Assembly (NCBI RefSeq): GCF_900184945.1
Contig: NZ_FXYF01000001.1
Span: forward strand, 248,001-312,000
Length of the DNA stretch: 64,000 nucleotides
Direction of reading: 5' to 3'
Origin: Antarctobacter aquimaris
GTDB lineage: Bacteria; Pseudomonadota; Alphaproteobacteria; Rhodobacterales; Rhodobacteraceae
Part shown: positions 8,861-17,567 of the stretch, one piece after another
How positions within the stretch are numbered: the stretch's first letter is position 1
Layout of the letters: every line of letters begins with the position of its first letter
Notes under the pieces: generated by a model
The model's database searches: none
The model's input: only the letters and a program-made list of their open reading frames with translations
What the model was told of the DNA's origin: nothing
Program-made: the position numbers and the translations under genes

Positions 8861-9313
8861 ATGGAACCAACAGAACATGAATTCCAACTCTTCAAGTTAC
8901 TGAACGGAGGTAGTCTCCGCTCGAAACATCTTCACGTTGCAAACATTCCTTTGTCCGTCGCGGACTTTCTTGGATGGACCGCTCGAAAAGTGTTTATTTC
9001 GAGCGCAGACGCTCAAAAGATCCGGCACCACCCGATGCATGGTATGAACGCAGAGAAGGGTTTGGCTTTGCCGTTGGTTATCAAATTTGGGGACTACTAC
9101 CAATCAAGAAAACGTGGTTCAGATCTTCAAATTGAGATCGTTCTCCACGAACCTGAACCGAAACGTGCATATTTCCTCGTCTTGGCGAGGAACATTGAAG
9201 ATACCGGTCTGTTTATAAGAACATTCTACTACAACTCGAAATTGTCGAGATCAAAAATGAAAGGAGCGCGCTCATTGCTGGCGCAAAGCCCGCATAGATA
9301 CTTCAAGGAGTAG
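8861..9313 (+). CDS. Orphan AT-rich gene, possible PBECR/RelE-like nuclease toxin
   Basis: The 150-residue protein is not confidently recognised. Its GC content is far below that of every neighbour, and it uses codons rare here (TTA, AAA, ATA, TCA), so it looks acquired. The order of elements VFISSADAQKIRHHP, LPLVIKFGDYY, IEIVLHEP, YFLVLARN and FIRTFYYNS resembles the phage-borne barnase/EndoU/colicin/RelE-like (PBECR) nuclease domains. In those the pattern is a beta strand plus Lys and His-Pro, then several strands and an aromatic-basic tail. No antitoxin gene is adjacent. The start is weakly supported: there is no clear ribosome binding site before the ATG. The functional guess rests on pattern only. 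Confidence 0.5.
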   Translation: MEPTEHEFQLFKLLNGGSLRSKHLHVANIPLSVADFLGWTARKVFISSADAQKIRHHPMHGMNAEKGLALPLVIKFGDYYQSRKRGSDLQIEIVLHEPEPKRAYFLVLARNIEDTGLFIRTFYYNSKLSRSKMKGARSLLAQSPHRYFKE

Positions 9314-9400
9314 CGAGGGGGGGACCCACACCTCCCCCTTACGATCAGCCTTGCGGCTATCTGCGGACGTGGGCTTTACCGCATTCCTCGCACCTCGAAT

Positions 9401-9419
9401 ATAGTACCATTGGTACTAT
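9401..9419. promoter_or_regulatory. Palindrome, 8-base arms with 3-base spacer
   Basis: ATAGTACC-ATT-GGTACTAT is a perfect inverted repeat downstream of the AT-rich orphan gene. It has no T-run, so it is more like an operator or recombination site than a terminator. The nine bases AGTACCAAT on its minus strand also occur on the plus strand at 8807-8815, on the other side of the orphan gene, so the two copies flank it in inverted orientation. Confidence 0.4.
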
Positions 9420-9488
9420 TTATCAAGCTTAAGTTGTTGGAATCGTGTGGAGATTCATGGCGCCAGAAAACGAATCGAAAACAAGGAC

Positions 9489-10712
9489 TTAGCCAAGCCG
9501 CCGCTTGCGCGAGGCCAGCAGGCGCAGCCGCAGAGCGTTCAGCGTGATGAAGCCCTTGGCGTCCTTCTGGTCATAGGCGCCGGCGTCGTCCTCGAAGGTC
9601 ACATGCGCCTCGGAATACAGCGAGGCATCCGACCAGCGGCCGATGCAGCGGACCGAGCCCTTGTAAAGCTTCAGCCGCACGGTGCCCGAGACATGTTCCT
9701 GCGACTTGTCGATCAGCGCCTGAAGCATCTCGCGTTCCGGCGAGAACCAGAAGCCGTTGTAGATCAGTTCCGCATAGCGCGGCATCAGGCTGTCCTTGAG
9801 GTGGCCAGCGCCGCTGTCCAGCGTGATCTGCTCGATGCCGCGATGCGCCTCGAGCAGGATGGTGCCGCCGGGGGTTTCGTAGATGCCGCGCGATTTCATG
9901 CCGACAAAACGGTTCTCCACGAAGTCCAGCCGCCCGATGCCGTGTTTGCGGCCATATTCGTTCAGCTGCGTCAGGATCGTGGCGGGCGACAGCGCCTTGC
10001 CATTGATCGCCACCGCGTCGCCCTTTTCAAAGGTCACCTCGATCACCTCGGGGGTGTCGGGCGCGTCCTCGGGGTGGACGGTCCGGGCATAGACGTAGTC
10101 GGGCGCTTCCTGGGCGGGATCCTCCAGCACCTTGCCCTCGGACGAGGTGTGCAGCAGGTTCGCATCGACGCTGAAAGGCGCCTCGCCGCGCTTGTCCTTG
10201 GCGATCGGGATCTGGTTCTTTTCGGCGAAATCGATTAGCGAGGTGCGCGAGCTGAGGTTCCAGATCCGCCAGGGCGCGATCACTTTGATGTCGGGGTTCA
10301 GCGCGGCGGCCGACAGTTCGAACCGCACCTGGTCGTTGCCCTTGCCGGTCGCGCCATGGGCGACGGCGTCGGCGCCGGTTTCCTCGGCGATCTCGACCAG
10401 CCGCTTGGAGATCAGCGGGCGGGCGATCGAGGTGCCCAGCAGGTACAGCCCCTCGTAGACCGCGTTGGCGCGGAACATCGGGAACACGAAATCGCGCACG
10501 AATTCCTCGCGCACGTCCTCGATGTAGACGTTTTCCGGCTTGATCCCCAGCAGCAGCGCTTTTTCGCGGGCGGGCTCCAGCTCCTCTCCCTGGCCGAGGT
10601 CGGCGGTAAAGGTCACCACCTCGCAACCATATTCGGTTTGCAGCCATTTCAGGATGATCGAGGTGTCGAGGCCGCCGGAGTAGGCGAGGACAACTTTCTT
10701 GGGCGCGGTCAT
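9489..10712 (-). CDS. argG: Argininosuccinate synthase
   Basis: The 407-residue enzyme joins citrulline and aspartate using ATP in arginine biosynthesis. The N-terminal PP-loop motif [17 protein letters not shown], the segment [13 protein letters not shown], the [10 protein letters not shown] citrulline/aspartate site and [11 protein letters not shown] near the C-terminus are all intact, and length is standard. The ATG at 10712 opens just after a short AT-richer leader. It stands alone on its strand and is divergent from the membrane protein gene at 10835. Confidence 0.97.
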   Translation of the reverse strand: MTAPKKVVLAYSGGLDTSIILKWLQTEYGCEVVTFTADLGQGEELEPAREKALLLGIKPENVYIEDVREEFVRDFVFPMFRANAVYEGLYLLGTSIARPLISKRLVEIAEETGADAVAHGATGKGNDQVRFELSAAALNPDIKVIAPWRIWNLSSRTSLIDFAEKNQIPIAKDKRGEAPFSVDANLLHTSSEGKVLEDPAQEAPDYVYARTVHPEDAPDTPEVIEVTFEKGDAVAINGKALSPATILTQLNEYGRKHGIGRLDFVENRFVGMKSRGIYETPGGTILLEAHRGIEQITLDSGAGHLKDSLMPRYAELIYNGFWFSPEREMLQALIDKSQEHVSGTVRLKLYKGSVRCIGRWSDASLYSEAHVTFEDDAGAYDQKDAKGFITLNALRLRLLASRKRRLG

Positions 10713-10834
10713 TGGTTTGGTCCTCTATGGTACGGCCGGCGGATTAACGGGTTTTCCGCCGTTCGGCAAGGCGCGCCCGTTGACGCCGGGGCGGGACGTG
10801 CTAGCCATCGGTTCAGGGTTTCAGGAGACGGACC

Positions 10835-11593
10835 ATGCGAGGCTGGAAGATTTTCACACATTCGGCCGGGCTGGTGTTCCGCAACTTCGACGCGGCGCTG
10901 CGCATCTCGCTGTTGCCCTTCGGGGCGCATATCCTGTCGCAGGCCTGGCTGGCCGGGCATCCGGAACTGGTGGCCATGCCGACCGAGCTGGGCGGTGAGC
11001 TGCCGCAGGTCGAACCGCTGACCTACACCGTCTTTTTCGTGCTGCAGATCGCCTCGCTGGTGGCCAGCCTGTGGATCGCGGTCGCGTGGCACCGCTACGT
11101 TCTGACCGAGGAAATGGGCAAGGGATGGGTGCCGGTGTTTCGCGGCGACCTGGTGCTGGGCTACCTGGGGCGGTCGGTGCTGCTGGGCCTGCTCATGCTG
11201 CTGGCGCTGGTCACGGCGGCGATTCCCGCGGGGATGCTGATGACCGCGATGCCCTTTGCGACGATCCCGCTGCTGCTGGCCTGCCTCTACGCCGCGCTCT
11301 ACCTGTTCTTCCGGCTGGGGGTGATCCTGCCGGCGGGGGCGATCGGTCAGCGGATCACGCTGCAGGCAGCCTGGCAGGCAACGGGGCGGGAGCAGGGCGC
11401 GATCCTGGGCCTCGCGCTGGTCGTGGTGGGGATCATGTCCGTCATGTTCATCCTGTCGATCGTGACGCAGTCCATGTCGCCGTCCGTGGCCGGGATCTTC
11501 GGGCTGATCTTTGGCTGGGTGGCGACGATGGTGGGCGCGTCGCTGCTGACCTCGCTGTTTGGCATCTGCGTCGAACAGCGCAGCATCGACTGA
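10835..11593 (+). CDS. Conserved multi-pass membrane protein, function unknown
   Basis: The 252-residue protein has about five or six hydrophobic segments: VFFVLQIASLVASLWIAVAW, then GLLMLLALVTAAIPAGMLM, PLLLACLYAALYLFF, ILGLALVVVGIMSVMFIL and GLIFGWVATMVGASLL. No catalytic motif is seen. The type, a short amphipathic N-terminus followed by paired helices, is common as a hypothetical in Rhodobacteraceae. The ATG has AGGAGAC at ideal distance. It ends 36 bases before ilvA and may be co-transcribed with it. Confidence 0.75.
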   Translation: MRGWKIFTHSAGLVFRNFDAALRISLLPFGAHILSQAWLAGHPELVAMPTELGGELPQVEPLTYTVFFVLQIASLVASLWIAVAWHRYVLTEEMGKGWVPVFRGDLVLGYLGRSVLLGLLMLLALVTAAIPAGMLMTAMPFATIPLLLACLYAALYLFFRLGVILPAGAIGQRITLQAAWQATGREQGAILGLALVVVGIMSVMFILSIVTQSMSPSVAGIFGLIFGWVATMVGASLLTSLFGICVEQRSID

Positions 11594-11629
11594 CTTGCGC
11601 GCTGCGCGGGCTTGGGCCAAGGCTGAGCC

Positions 11630-12856
11630 ATGAGTGATTTCATCCAGCGGGCCCGCGCCGCCGAAGAGGCGATGCGCGCGGTCTTTCCCCCCACGCCGCT
11701 GTTGCGGAACGCCCACCTGTCCGACCGCTATGGCGCCGAGATCCTGCTGAAGCGCGAGGATCTGAGCCCGGTGCGCAGCTACAAGCTGCGCGGCGCCTTC
11801 AATGCGATGCGCAAGGCCAGCGGAGACCGGCTGTTCGTGTGCGCCAGCGCGGGCAACCACGCGCAGGGCGTGGCCTACATGTGCCGCCACTTCGACGTGA
11901 AGGGCGTGATCTTCATGCCGGTGACGACGCCGCAGCAAAAGATCCAGAAGACCCGGATGTTCGGCGGCGCCAACATCGAGATCCGGCTGGTCGGCGACTA
12001 TTTCGACGACTGCCTGAAGGCGGCGCAGGCGTTCTGCGCGCAGGAGGGCGGGCATTTCCTGTCACCCTTCGACGATGAGGACGTGATCGAGGGGCAGGCC
12101 TCGGTCGCCGTGGAGATCGAACAGCAGCTGGGCCAGGCGCCCGATCACCTTGTGATCCCGGTGGGCGGCGGCGGGCTGTCGGCCGGGGTGCTCAGCTATT
12201 TCCGCACCGCCGTCCAATATACCTTTGTCGAGCCGGCCGGCGGCGCCTGTCTGCGCGCGGCCTTGCAGGCGGGGCGGCCGGTGGCGCTGCCCAAGGTCAA
12301 CACCTTCGCCGACGGCGCGGCGGTGGCCCGGATCGGCGAGCGTACCTTCGAGCGGCTGAAGGGCGTGGGCCTCGCCAATTCGCTGACCATCGACGAGGAC
12401 CGGTTGTGCCTGACCATCCTCGAGATGCTGAACGTCGAGGGCATCGTTCTGGAACCGGCCGGGGCGCTTTCGGTCGATGCGTTGCAGGATCTGGGGCAGG
12501 GGATCGCCGGGCGGACGGTGGTCTGCATCACCTCGGGCGGCAATTTCGATTTCGAGCGCCTGCCCGAAGTCAAGGAACGCGCCCAGCGCTACGCCGGGGT
12601 AAAGAAATACTTCATCCTGCGGCTGCCGCAGCGGCCCGGCGCGCTGAAGGATTTTCTGGCGCTTCTCGGCCCCGAGGATGATATCGCGCGGTTCGAGTAT
12701 CTCAAGAAATCGGCGCGCAACTTCGGCTCTGTCCTGATCGGCATCGAGACGACCGCGCCCGAGAATTTCCGCCGCCTGTTCGGCGAACTCGATTCGCACG
12801 GGTTCACCTATCAGGACATCACCGAGGACGAGATCCTCGCGCAGTTCGTGATCTGA
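11630..12856 (+). CDS. ilvA: Threonine ammonia-lyase (threonine deaminase)
   Basis: The 408-residue PLP enzyme converts threonine to 2-oxobutyrate, the first step toward isoleucine. The PLP-lysine motif SYKLRGAFNAM is near residue 50, with ASAGNHAQGVAY, the glycine loop PVGGGGLSAG and the C-terminal SGGNFDF. A single ACT-like regulatory segment follows from about residue 320 (YFILRLPQRPGALKDFL), so this is the shorter IlvA form with one regulatory domain. The stop shares one base with the next gene's ATG (TGATG), so translation is probably coupled. Confidence 0.95.
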   Translation: MSDFIQRARAAEEAMRAVFPPTPLLRNAHLSDRYGAEILLKREDLSPVRSYKLRGAFNAMRKASGDRLFVCASAGNHAQGVAYMCRHFDVKGVIFMPVTTPQQKIQKTRMFGGANIEIRLVGDYFDDCLKAAQAFCAQEGGHFLSPFDDEDVIEGQASVAVEIEQQLGQAPDHLVIPVGGGGLSAGVLSYFRTAVQYTFVEPAGGACLRAALQAGRPVALPKVNTFADGAAVARIGERTFERLKGVGLANSLTIDEDRLCLTILEMLNVEGIVLEPAGALSVDALQDLGQGIAGRTVVCITSGGNFDFERLPEVKERAQRYAGVKKYFILRLPQRPGALKDFLALLGPEDDIARFEYLKKSARNFGSVLIGIETTAPENFRRLFGELDSHGFTYQDITEDEILAQFVI

Positions 12857-13671
12857 TGCTGGCGGGCAAGCGGGTCCTGCTGACTGGGGCGGCGCAGGGG
12901 ATCGGCCGCGCGCTGGCGCAGGCGCTGGCGGCCGAGGGCGCGCGGCTGTGCCTGTCCGACCTGCCCGGCCCGGGGCTGGCGGCGGTTGCCGAGACGCTGG
13001 GTGCAGTAGCTGTACCCGCCGACCTGCGCGATCCGGCGCAGGTGGCGCAGATGGTCGCGCAGGCGCAGGCGGCGCTGGGCGGAATCGACAAGCTGATCTC
13101 GAACGCCGGGTTTGCCCGTGGCGCCATGCAAGGGCCGTGCAGCGCGTCCGACGACCTGTGGCAGGACAGCTGGGACGTGCATGTCATGGCACATCTGCGC
13201 GCCGCCCGCCTGTTGCTGCCCGAGATGCGGGCGCGCGGCGAAGGCTGGCTGGTCAACGTCGCCTCTGCGGCGGGGCTGCTCAGCCAGATCGGCGACGCGG
13301 CCTATTCCGCCAGCAAACACGCGGCGGTCAGCCTGGCGCAGTCCCTGGCCATCGAGCATGGCGACGAAGGCATTCACGTCTCTGTCGTCTGCCCGCTCTA
13401 CGTGGCGACGCCGCTGCTGGGCTACGACGACACAGCCGGGAACTCGCGGCCCAATGACCGCGTCCTGACGGCCGAAGAGGTGGCCGAAGTCATCCTGTCC
13501 GGTCTGCGTGACGGGCGGTTCCTGATCCTGCCGCACCCCGAGGCGGGCGTGTTCTTTCAGCGCCGGGCCACCGACATGGACCGCTGGATCGACGGCATGC
13601 GCCGCCTGCGGCGCAAGGCCTTTGCCGATGGCGTGCCTGCGGACCTGACCGCGCTGAACCGGCTGATCTGA
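12856..13671 (+). CDS. SDR-family NAD(P)-dependent oxidoreductase
   Basis: The 271-residue short-chain dehydrogenase has the Rossmann motif TGAAQGIGRALA near residue 12, the NAG motif SNAGFARG, the catalytic Ser in NVASAAGLLS, and the YSASK motif (AAYSASKHAAVSLA) giving Tyr and Lys. The acidic residue in LSDLPGP after the second strand hints at NAD(H) preference. The substrate is unknown. It overlaps ilvA by one base and faces the convergent Hpt gene, whose stop is only a few bases away. Confidence 0.9.
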   Translation: MLAGKRVLLTGAAQGIGRALAQALAAEGARLCLSDLPGPGLAAVAETLGAVAVPADLRDPAQVAQMVAQAQAALGGIDKLISNAGFARGAMQGPCSASDDLWQDSWDVHVMAHLRAARLLLPEMRARGEGWLVNVASAAGLLSQIGDAAYSASKHAAVSLAQSLAIEHGDEGIHVSVVCPLYVATPLLGYDDTAGNSRPNDRVLTAEEVAEVILSGLRDGRFLILPHPEAGVFFQRRATDMDRWIDGMRRLRRKAFADGVPADLTALNRLI

Positions 13672-13675
13672 CGCG

Positions 13676-14011
13676 TCACGCAGCCAGGCGGCCGGGCAGG
13701 TCCTGCTGAAACTGCGCGCGCGAGGCTTCGTAGCAGTCGCGCACTTCCTGCGGGCTGACGGTTTCCGGCTTGCCTTCGGCGGCGGATTTCTCACCCGTCT
13801 GGCAGAGCTTTGCCAGCGTCGCGAACCCGATGTTCAGCGCCGCGCCCTTCAGGAAATGCATCTGCTCTTCGGTCACGACGGGGTTGGCCGCGCAGGCCTC
13901 CAGCTGGCCGATGGCGGTTTCGACCTCGTCCAGGAACAGCTCGACCACCTCGCCGAAATCCTCGGCGCCAATTTCATCTACAAGTTCGTCAACACGGGAC
14001 CAGTCAATCAT
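13676..14011 (-). CDS. Histidine phosphotransfer (Hpt) domain protein
   Basis: The 111-residue protein is a stand-alone Hpt domain. The phospho-accepting histidine is His52 in EEQMHFLKGAALNIG, the usual H-x-L-K-G-x-A context. The rest is predicted as a four-helix bundle. Such proteins shuttle phosphate between hybrid kinases and receiver proteins. No kinase is adjacent, but the divergently transcribed gene at 14179 encodes a receiver domain fused to a phosphatase, an obvious candidate partner. About 167 bases separate the two starts. Confidence 0.88.
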   Translation of the reverse strand: MIDWSRVDELVDEIGAEDFGEVVELFLDEVETAIGQLEACAANPVVTEEQMHFLKGAALNIGFATLAKLCQTGEKSAAEGKPETVSPQEVRDCYEASRAQFQQDLPGRLAA

Positions 14012-14178
14012 GCGGCACCTCCTTCACGCGATTTCTACGCCGCCAACGTAAAGGCCAGCTTTCCGCCAGGGGGGCCGGACTGGCGGAGTTGTCACGCATT
14101 TTATTTTTCAGCCCCTGTTAAGGGCGACCGGATACGGAAGGTGCCGACAAGAACGGTGCCAGCCCGGAAGGACGCGGT

Positions 14179-15459
14179 TTGCATACCCAGAGACGAGACA
14201 GCCCGACCGAGCTGACCGGTGCGATCCAGCGTGTCCTTCTGGTGGACGACAGCCGGGCGCAGCTCAAGATGCTCAGCATGATGATGCAGCGCTGGGGCTT
14301 TGAGGTGCTGACCGCCGATTCCGGGGCCGAGGCGCTGGCAGTCTGCGAACGGCACCCGCCGGACCTTGTCCTGTCGGACTGGATGATGCCCGGCATGACC
14401 GGGCTGGAATTCTGCCGCCATTTCCGCAACCTGCCGCGCGAGGGGTATGGCTATTTCATCCTGCTCACCTCCAAGAGCGACAAGGACGACATCGCCGAGG
14501 GGCTGGACGCCGGGGCCGATGACTTCCTGACGAAGCCGGTGAATTCACACGAACTGCGCGCGCGCATCACCGCCGGGGAACGGGTCGTGTCGATGGAGCG
14601 CCAGCTGTCCGAGAAGAACCGGCAGGTGTCCGAGGCGCTGGAGGAACTGCGCGAAATCCACATGGCCATCGACAACGACCTGCGGCAGGCGCGGACGATC
14701 CAGCAATCGCTGGTGCCCGAACGGGTCTGCGAGGTGAACACCTCACGCGTCAGCCTGCTGTTGCGGCCCTGCGGACACGTCGGCGGTGATCTCGTGGGGA
14801 TGTTCAGGCCGGGTTTCGGACGGCTGGGGCTCTACAGCATCGACGTGTCCGGCCATGGCATCACCTCGGCCATGGTCACAGCGCGGGTCGCCGGCTACCT
14901 GTCCAGCACCTTTCCGGACCAGAATATCGCGTTGGACCGGCGATTCGACCAGTTCTACGCCATGCGCGAACCGGCCGAGACGGCGCAGATGCTGAACCAG
15001 CGCCTCGCCGCGGATCCGGGGGTCGAGGAATACCTGACCATGGCCTACGTGGCGGCCGACCTCATCACCGGTCGCGTCAAACTGGTGCAGGCGGGCCATT
15101 CCCCGGCGCTGCTGTTGCGCCCGGATGGAACTCACCTTTTCATCGGTGATGGCGGTCTGCCCATCGGTCTGGTGGACGAGGTCAGCTATGACCAGCATGA
15201 GCTGACGCTGAGCAAGGGCGACCTGCTGCTGCTCTATTCAGACGGCTTTACCGAGGCGGTGACCCGCAGCGGTGAGATGCTGGGAGACGAGGGACTGGTC
15301 GAGATCTTCCGCGAAAGCGCCCGCTGCGGCACGGGCCCAGACCTGCTGGAGGACATGTTCTGGCGGCTGACCGCGATCATGGAAAACCCCGAAAAGCTGG
15401 GCGATGACGTTTCCGCTGCCCTGCTGGAATACGACATTCTGGCCCCCAGGGGTCCCTAG
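14179..15459 (+). CDS. Response regulator with PP2C (RsbU/SpoIIE-type) phosphatase output
   Basis: The 426-residue protein has a receiver domain in residues about 15-140 (VLLVDDSRAQ, phospho-acceptor Asp67 in LVLSDWMMPGM, Lys in DDFLTKPVN). A linker helix QLSEKNRQVSEALEELREI follows. From about residue 175 there is a SpoIIE-type Ser/Thr phosphatase domain (VGGDLVGMF, IDVSGHGITSAM, LLLLYSDGFTEAV). It should dephosphorylate a partner such as an anti-sigma antagonist when phosphorylated. No STAS or RsbW-like partner is nearby. Translation starts at TTG (14179), preceded by GGAAGGA at proper distance. It is divergent from the Hpt gene. Confidence 0.9.
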   Translation: MHTQRRDSPTELTGAIQRVLLVDDSRAQLKMLSMMMQRWGFEVLTADSGAEALAVCERHPPDLVLSDWMMPGMTGLEFCRHFRNLPREGYGYFILLTSKSDKDDIAEGLDAGADDFLTKPVNSHELRARITAGERVVSMERQLSEKNRQVSEALEELREIHMAIDNDLRQARTIQQSLVPERVCEVNTSRVSLLLRPCGHVGGDLVGMFRPGFGRLGLYSIDVSGHGITSAMVTARVAGYLSSTFPDQNIALDRRFDQFYAMREPAETAQMLNQRLAADPGVEEYLTMAYVAADLITGRVKLVQAGHSPALLLRPDGTHLFIGDGGLPIGLVDEVSYDQHELTLSKGDLLLLYSDGFTEAVTRSGEMLGDEGLVEIFRESARCGTGPDLLEDMFWRLTAIMENPEKLGDDVSAALLEYDILAPRGP

Positions 15460-15474
15460 GCCAGGCGATCCTCG

Positions 15475-15912
15475 CTAGAGGCAGTGACGCCGCACAAAGG
15501 CGCTGTCGCCGGGGTTGCCCAGCATCCGGGCCGCCGCCGGTGCGTCCAGCCAGAGCGCGCGGTGCCCCGGTTCCGTCGGCGGGCCGAGCGGCCGCACCGG
15601 CGTGGCGACAAAGACGATACACAGCTTTTCGGCCCACAGATCGTATTCCGGCATGTAGGTGAACCGCCGGAAGGCGCCCAGCCGGCGCGGTGCGGCGATC
15701 CGCCAGCCGGTTTCTTCCAGGACTTCGCGGTGCAGCGCGGTGATCGGGTGCTCACCGGGGTCGATGCCGCCGCCGGGCAGCTGCGTTTCGGGCAAGGGTT
15801 CGGCCTGGTGCGTCAGCAACAGGCGCCCGGCCCGTGGCAGGATCGCGTAGACGCCGGGGCGCAGCGTGTAGCGCCGTCCGTCCTGCGGCGGCGCGCCGAA
15901 TCTGGGTGTCAT
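15475..15912 (-). CDS. Nudix hydrolase
   Basis: The 145-residue protein carries a complete Nudix box, GGGIDPGEHPITALHREV continuing LEETGW, near residues 47-70. This fold cleaves nucleoside diphosphates linked to another moiety; the substrate is not predictable here. The N-terminal RPGVYAILPRAGRLLLTHQ strand pair is typical. It converges on the phosphatase gene, leaving 15 bases between the stops, and is divergent from hslO by about 80 bases. Confidence 0.88.
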   Translation of the reverse strand: MTPRFGAPPQDGRRYTLRPGVYAILPRAGRLLLTHQAEPLPETQLPGGGIDPGEHPITALHREVLEETGWRIAAPRRLGAFRRFTYMPEYDLWAEKLCIVFVATPVRPLGPPTEPGHRALWLDAPAAARMLGNPGDSAFVRRHCL

Positions 15913-15991
15913 GCCCGGCCCCCTTTGCGTCCCGGCGGTTTCGCCTTATATGAACCGCGATATGCCAGTCTGCGGCACACAAGGAAACCCC

Positions 15992-16978
15992 ATGAGCATC
16001 GGCAACAAACTCGCCTGGGACGATACAGTCCTGCCATTTCAGCTTGACCGCTCCGACATGCGCGGCCGCGTGGCGCGGTTGGACGGCGTGCTGTCGGGCG
16101 TCCTGAAACAGCACGACTATCCCGCCCCGGTCGAGGCGCTGGTGGCCGAAATGACCCTGCTGACCGCGTTGATCGGCCAGACAATCAAGCTGCGCTGGAA
16201 GCTGTCGCTGCAGGTGCAGACCAACGGCCCGGTGCGGATGATCGCGACCGATTATTATGGTCCGGACAAGGAGGGTCAGCCGGCCCGCATCCGCGCCTAT
16301 GCCAGCTTTGACCGCGACCGGATCACCGACGCGCCGCCGTTCCAGCAGATCGGCAGCGGCTATTTCGCCATCCTGATCGACCAGGGCCAAGGCATGACGC
16401 CCTACCAGGGCATCACACCAATCGCCGGGAACAACCTGTCCGATTGCGCCGCCGCCTATTTCGCGCAATCCGAACAGCTGCCCACCACCTTTGCGCTGTC
16501 CTACGGCCGATCCAAGGAACCGGGCATGCCGGAACACTGGCGCGCCGGCGGCATCATGCTGCAACACATGCCCAAGGCGTCGCCCTTTGCCACCGGCGGC
16601 GGATCGGGCGAAGAGGGGCTGTTGCTGGCGCAGGACCTGGTCAGCGATGACAGCAAGGAGAACTGGACGCGGGTCAACAGCCACCTCCAGACGGTCGAAC
16701 AGTTGGAACTGATCGGCCCCTCGGTGCCGCCGACGGAACTGCTGATCCGGCTGTTCCACGAGGAAGGGCCGCGCGTATTCGACAGCCAGCCGGTGCGTTT
16801 TGGCTGCACCTGTTCCGAGGACCGCGTGCGGCAGAGCCTGTCGATCTACTCGGCCAAGGACATCGCCCGGATGACCACGGACGACGGGCTTGTCACCGCC
16901 GACTGCCAGTTCTGCGGCGCGCATTACGAACTCGAGCCTTCGACGGTCGGCTTCGAGGCGGACAATGGCAACGGCTGA
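15992..16978 (+). CDS. hslO: Hsp33 redox-regulated chaperone
   Basis: The 328-residue protein is Hsp33, a holdase switched on by oxidation. Its C-terminal zinc-binding cysteines are visible as FGCTCSED (C-x-C) and CQFCGAHYEL (C-x-x-C), about 33 residues apart. The N-terminal domain matches the family (RGRVARLDGVL, TAMTLLTALIG-like segment). The chosen ATG at 15992 has AAGGAAA nearby; an earlier in-frame ATG at 15911 would add 27 uncharacteristic residues. It overlaps the following Nudix gene by 14 bases. Confidence 0.93.
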   Translation: MSIGNKLAWDDTVLPFQLDRSDMRGRVARLDGVLSGVLKQHDYPAPVEALVAEMTLLTALIGQTIKLRWKLSLQVQTNGPVRMIATDYYGPDKEGQPARIRAYASFDRDRITDAPPFQQIGSGYFAILIDQGQGMTPYQGITPIAGNNLSDCAAAYFAQSEQLPTTFALSYGRSKEPGMPEHWRAGGIMLQHMPKASPFATGGGSGEEGLLLAQDLVSDDSKENWTRVNSHLQTVEQLELIGPSVPPTELLIRLFHEEGPRVFDSQPVRFGCTCSEDRVRQSLSIYSAKDIARMTTDDGLVTADCQFCGAHYELEPSTVGFEADNGNG

Positions 16979-17567
16979 GCAGGAAGCGGCGCTGCGCCGG
17001 GCGCTCCGCGCGCCTGGCACGCCGTCTTCGGACTTTGACCTGAACCCGGCCGTGGTGCTGCCCGAAGGGCGCAAGCTGCGCCCGGCCGGCGTGCTGATGG
17101 CCTTTCAGCACGGCGCGACCGGGCTGGAGCTGGTGTTGACCAAGCGCTCCAGCCGGCTGAAGCATCACCCCGGCCAGATCGCCTTTCCCGGTGGCAAGGT
17201 GGACCCGGGCGACGCCGACGAGACCGCTGCCGCCCTGCGCGAGGCGCAGGAAGAGGTTGCGCTGGACCCCGCGCAGGTTGAGGTGCTGGGCACCTTGCCG
17301 CCGCACGAAACGGTGACAGGGTTCCTGGTCACGCCCGTTCTGGGCCTCGTGCAGGGCGATTTCCGACCCATCCCCGAACCGGGCGAGGTGGACGAGGTCT
17401 TTGCCGTGCCTTACGCCCACGTGATGGACGGCTCGCGATATTCGGTACAGGGGCGGCGCTGGCGCGGGCAGCGGCGGCTGTATTTCACCGTGCCCTATGG
17501 CTCCTATTACATCTGGGGCGCGACGGCCCGGATGCTGCGCGCGCTGGCCGAGCGCGTCGCGCCATGA
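16965..17567 (+). CDS. CoA pyrophosphatase (NudL/YeaB-type Nudix)
   Basis: The 200-residue Nudix enzyme probably cleaves coenzyme A to 3',5'-ADP and phosphopantetheine. The CoA-pyrophosphatase signature LVLTKRSSRLKHHPGQIAFP directly precedes the Nudix box GGKVDPGDADETAAALREAQ, which continues EEVAL. It begins inside the hslO coding region (14-base overlap) and its stop overlaps the cca start as ATGA, so the three genes form one tightly coupled operon. Confidence 0.88.
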   Translation: MATAEQEAALRRALRAPGTPSSDFDLNPAVVLPEGRKLRPAGVLMAFQHGATGLELVLTKRSSRLKHHPGQIAFPGGKVDPGDADETAAALREAQEEVALDPAQVEVLGTLPPHETVTGFLVTPVLGLVQGDFRPIPEPGEVDEVFAVPYAHVMDGSRYSVQGRRWRGQRRLYFTVPYGSYYIWGATARMLRALAERVAP

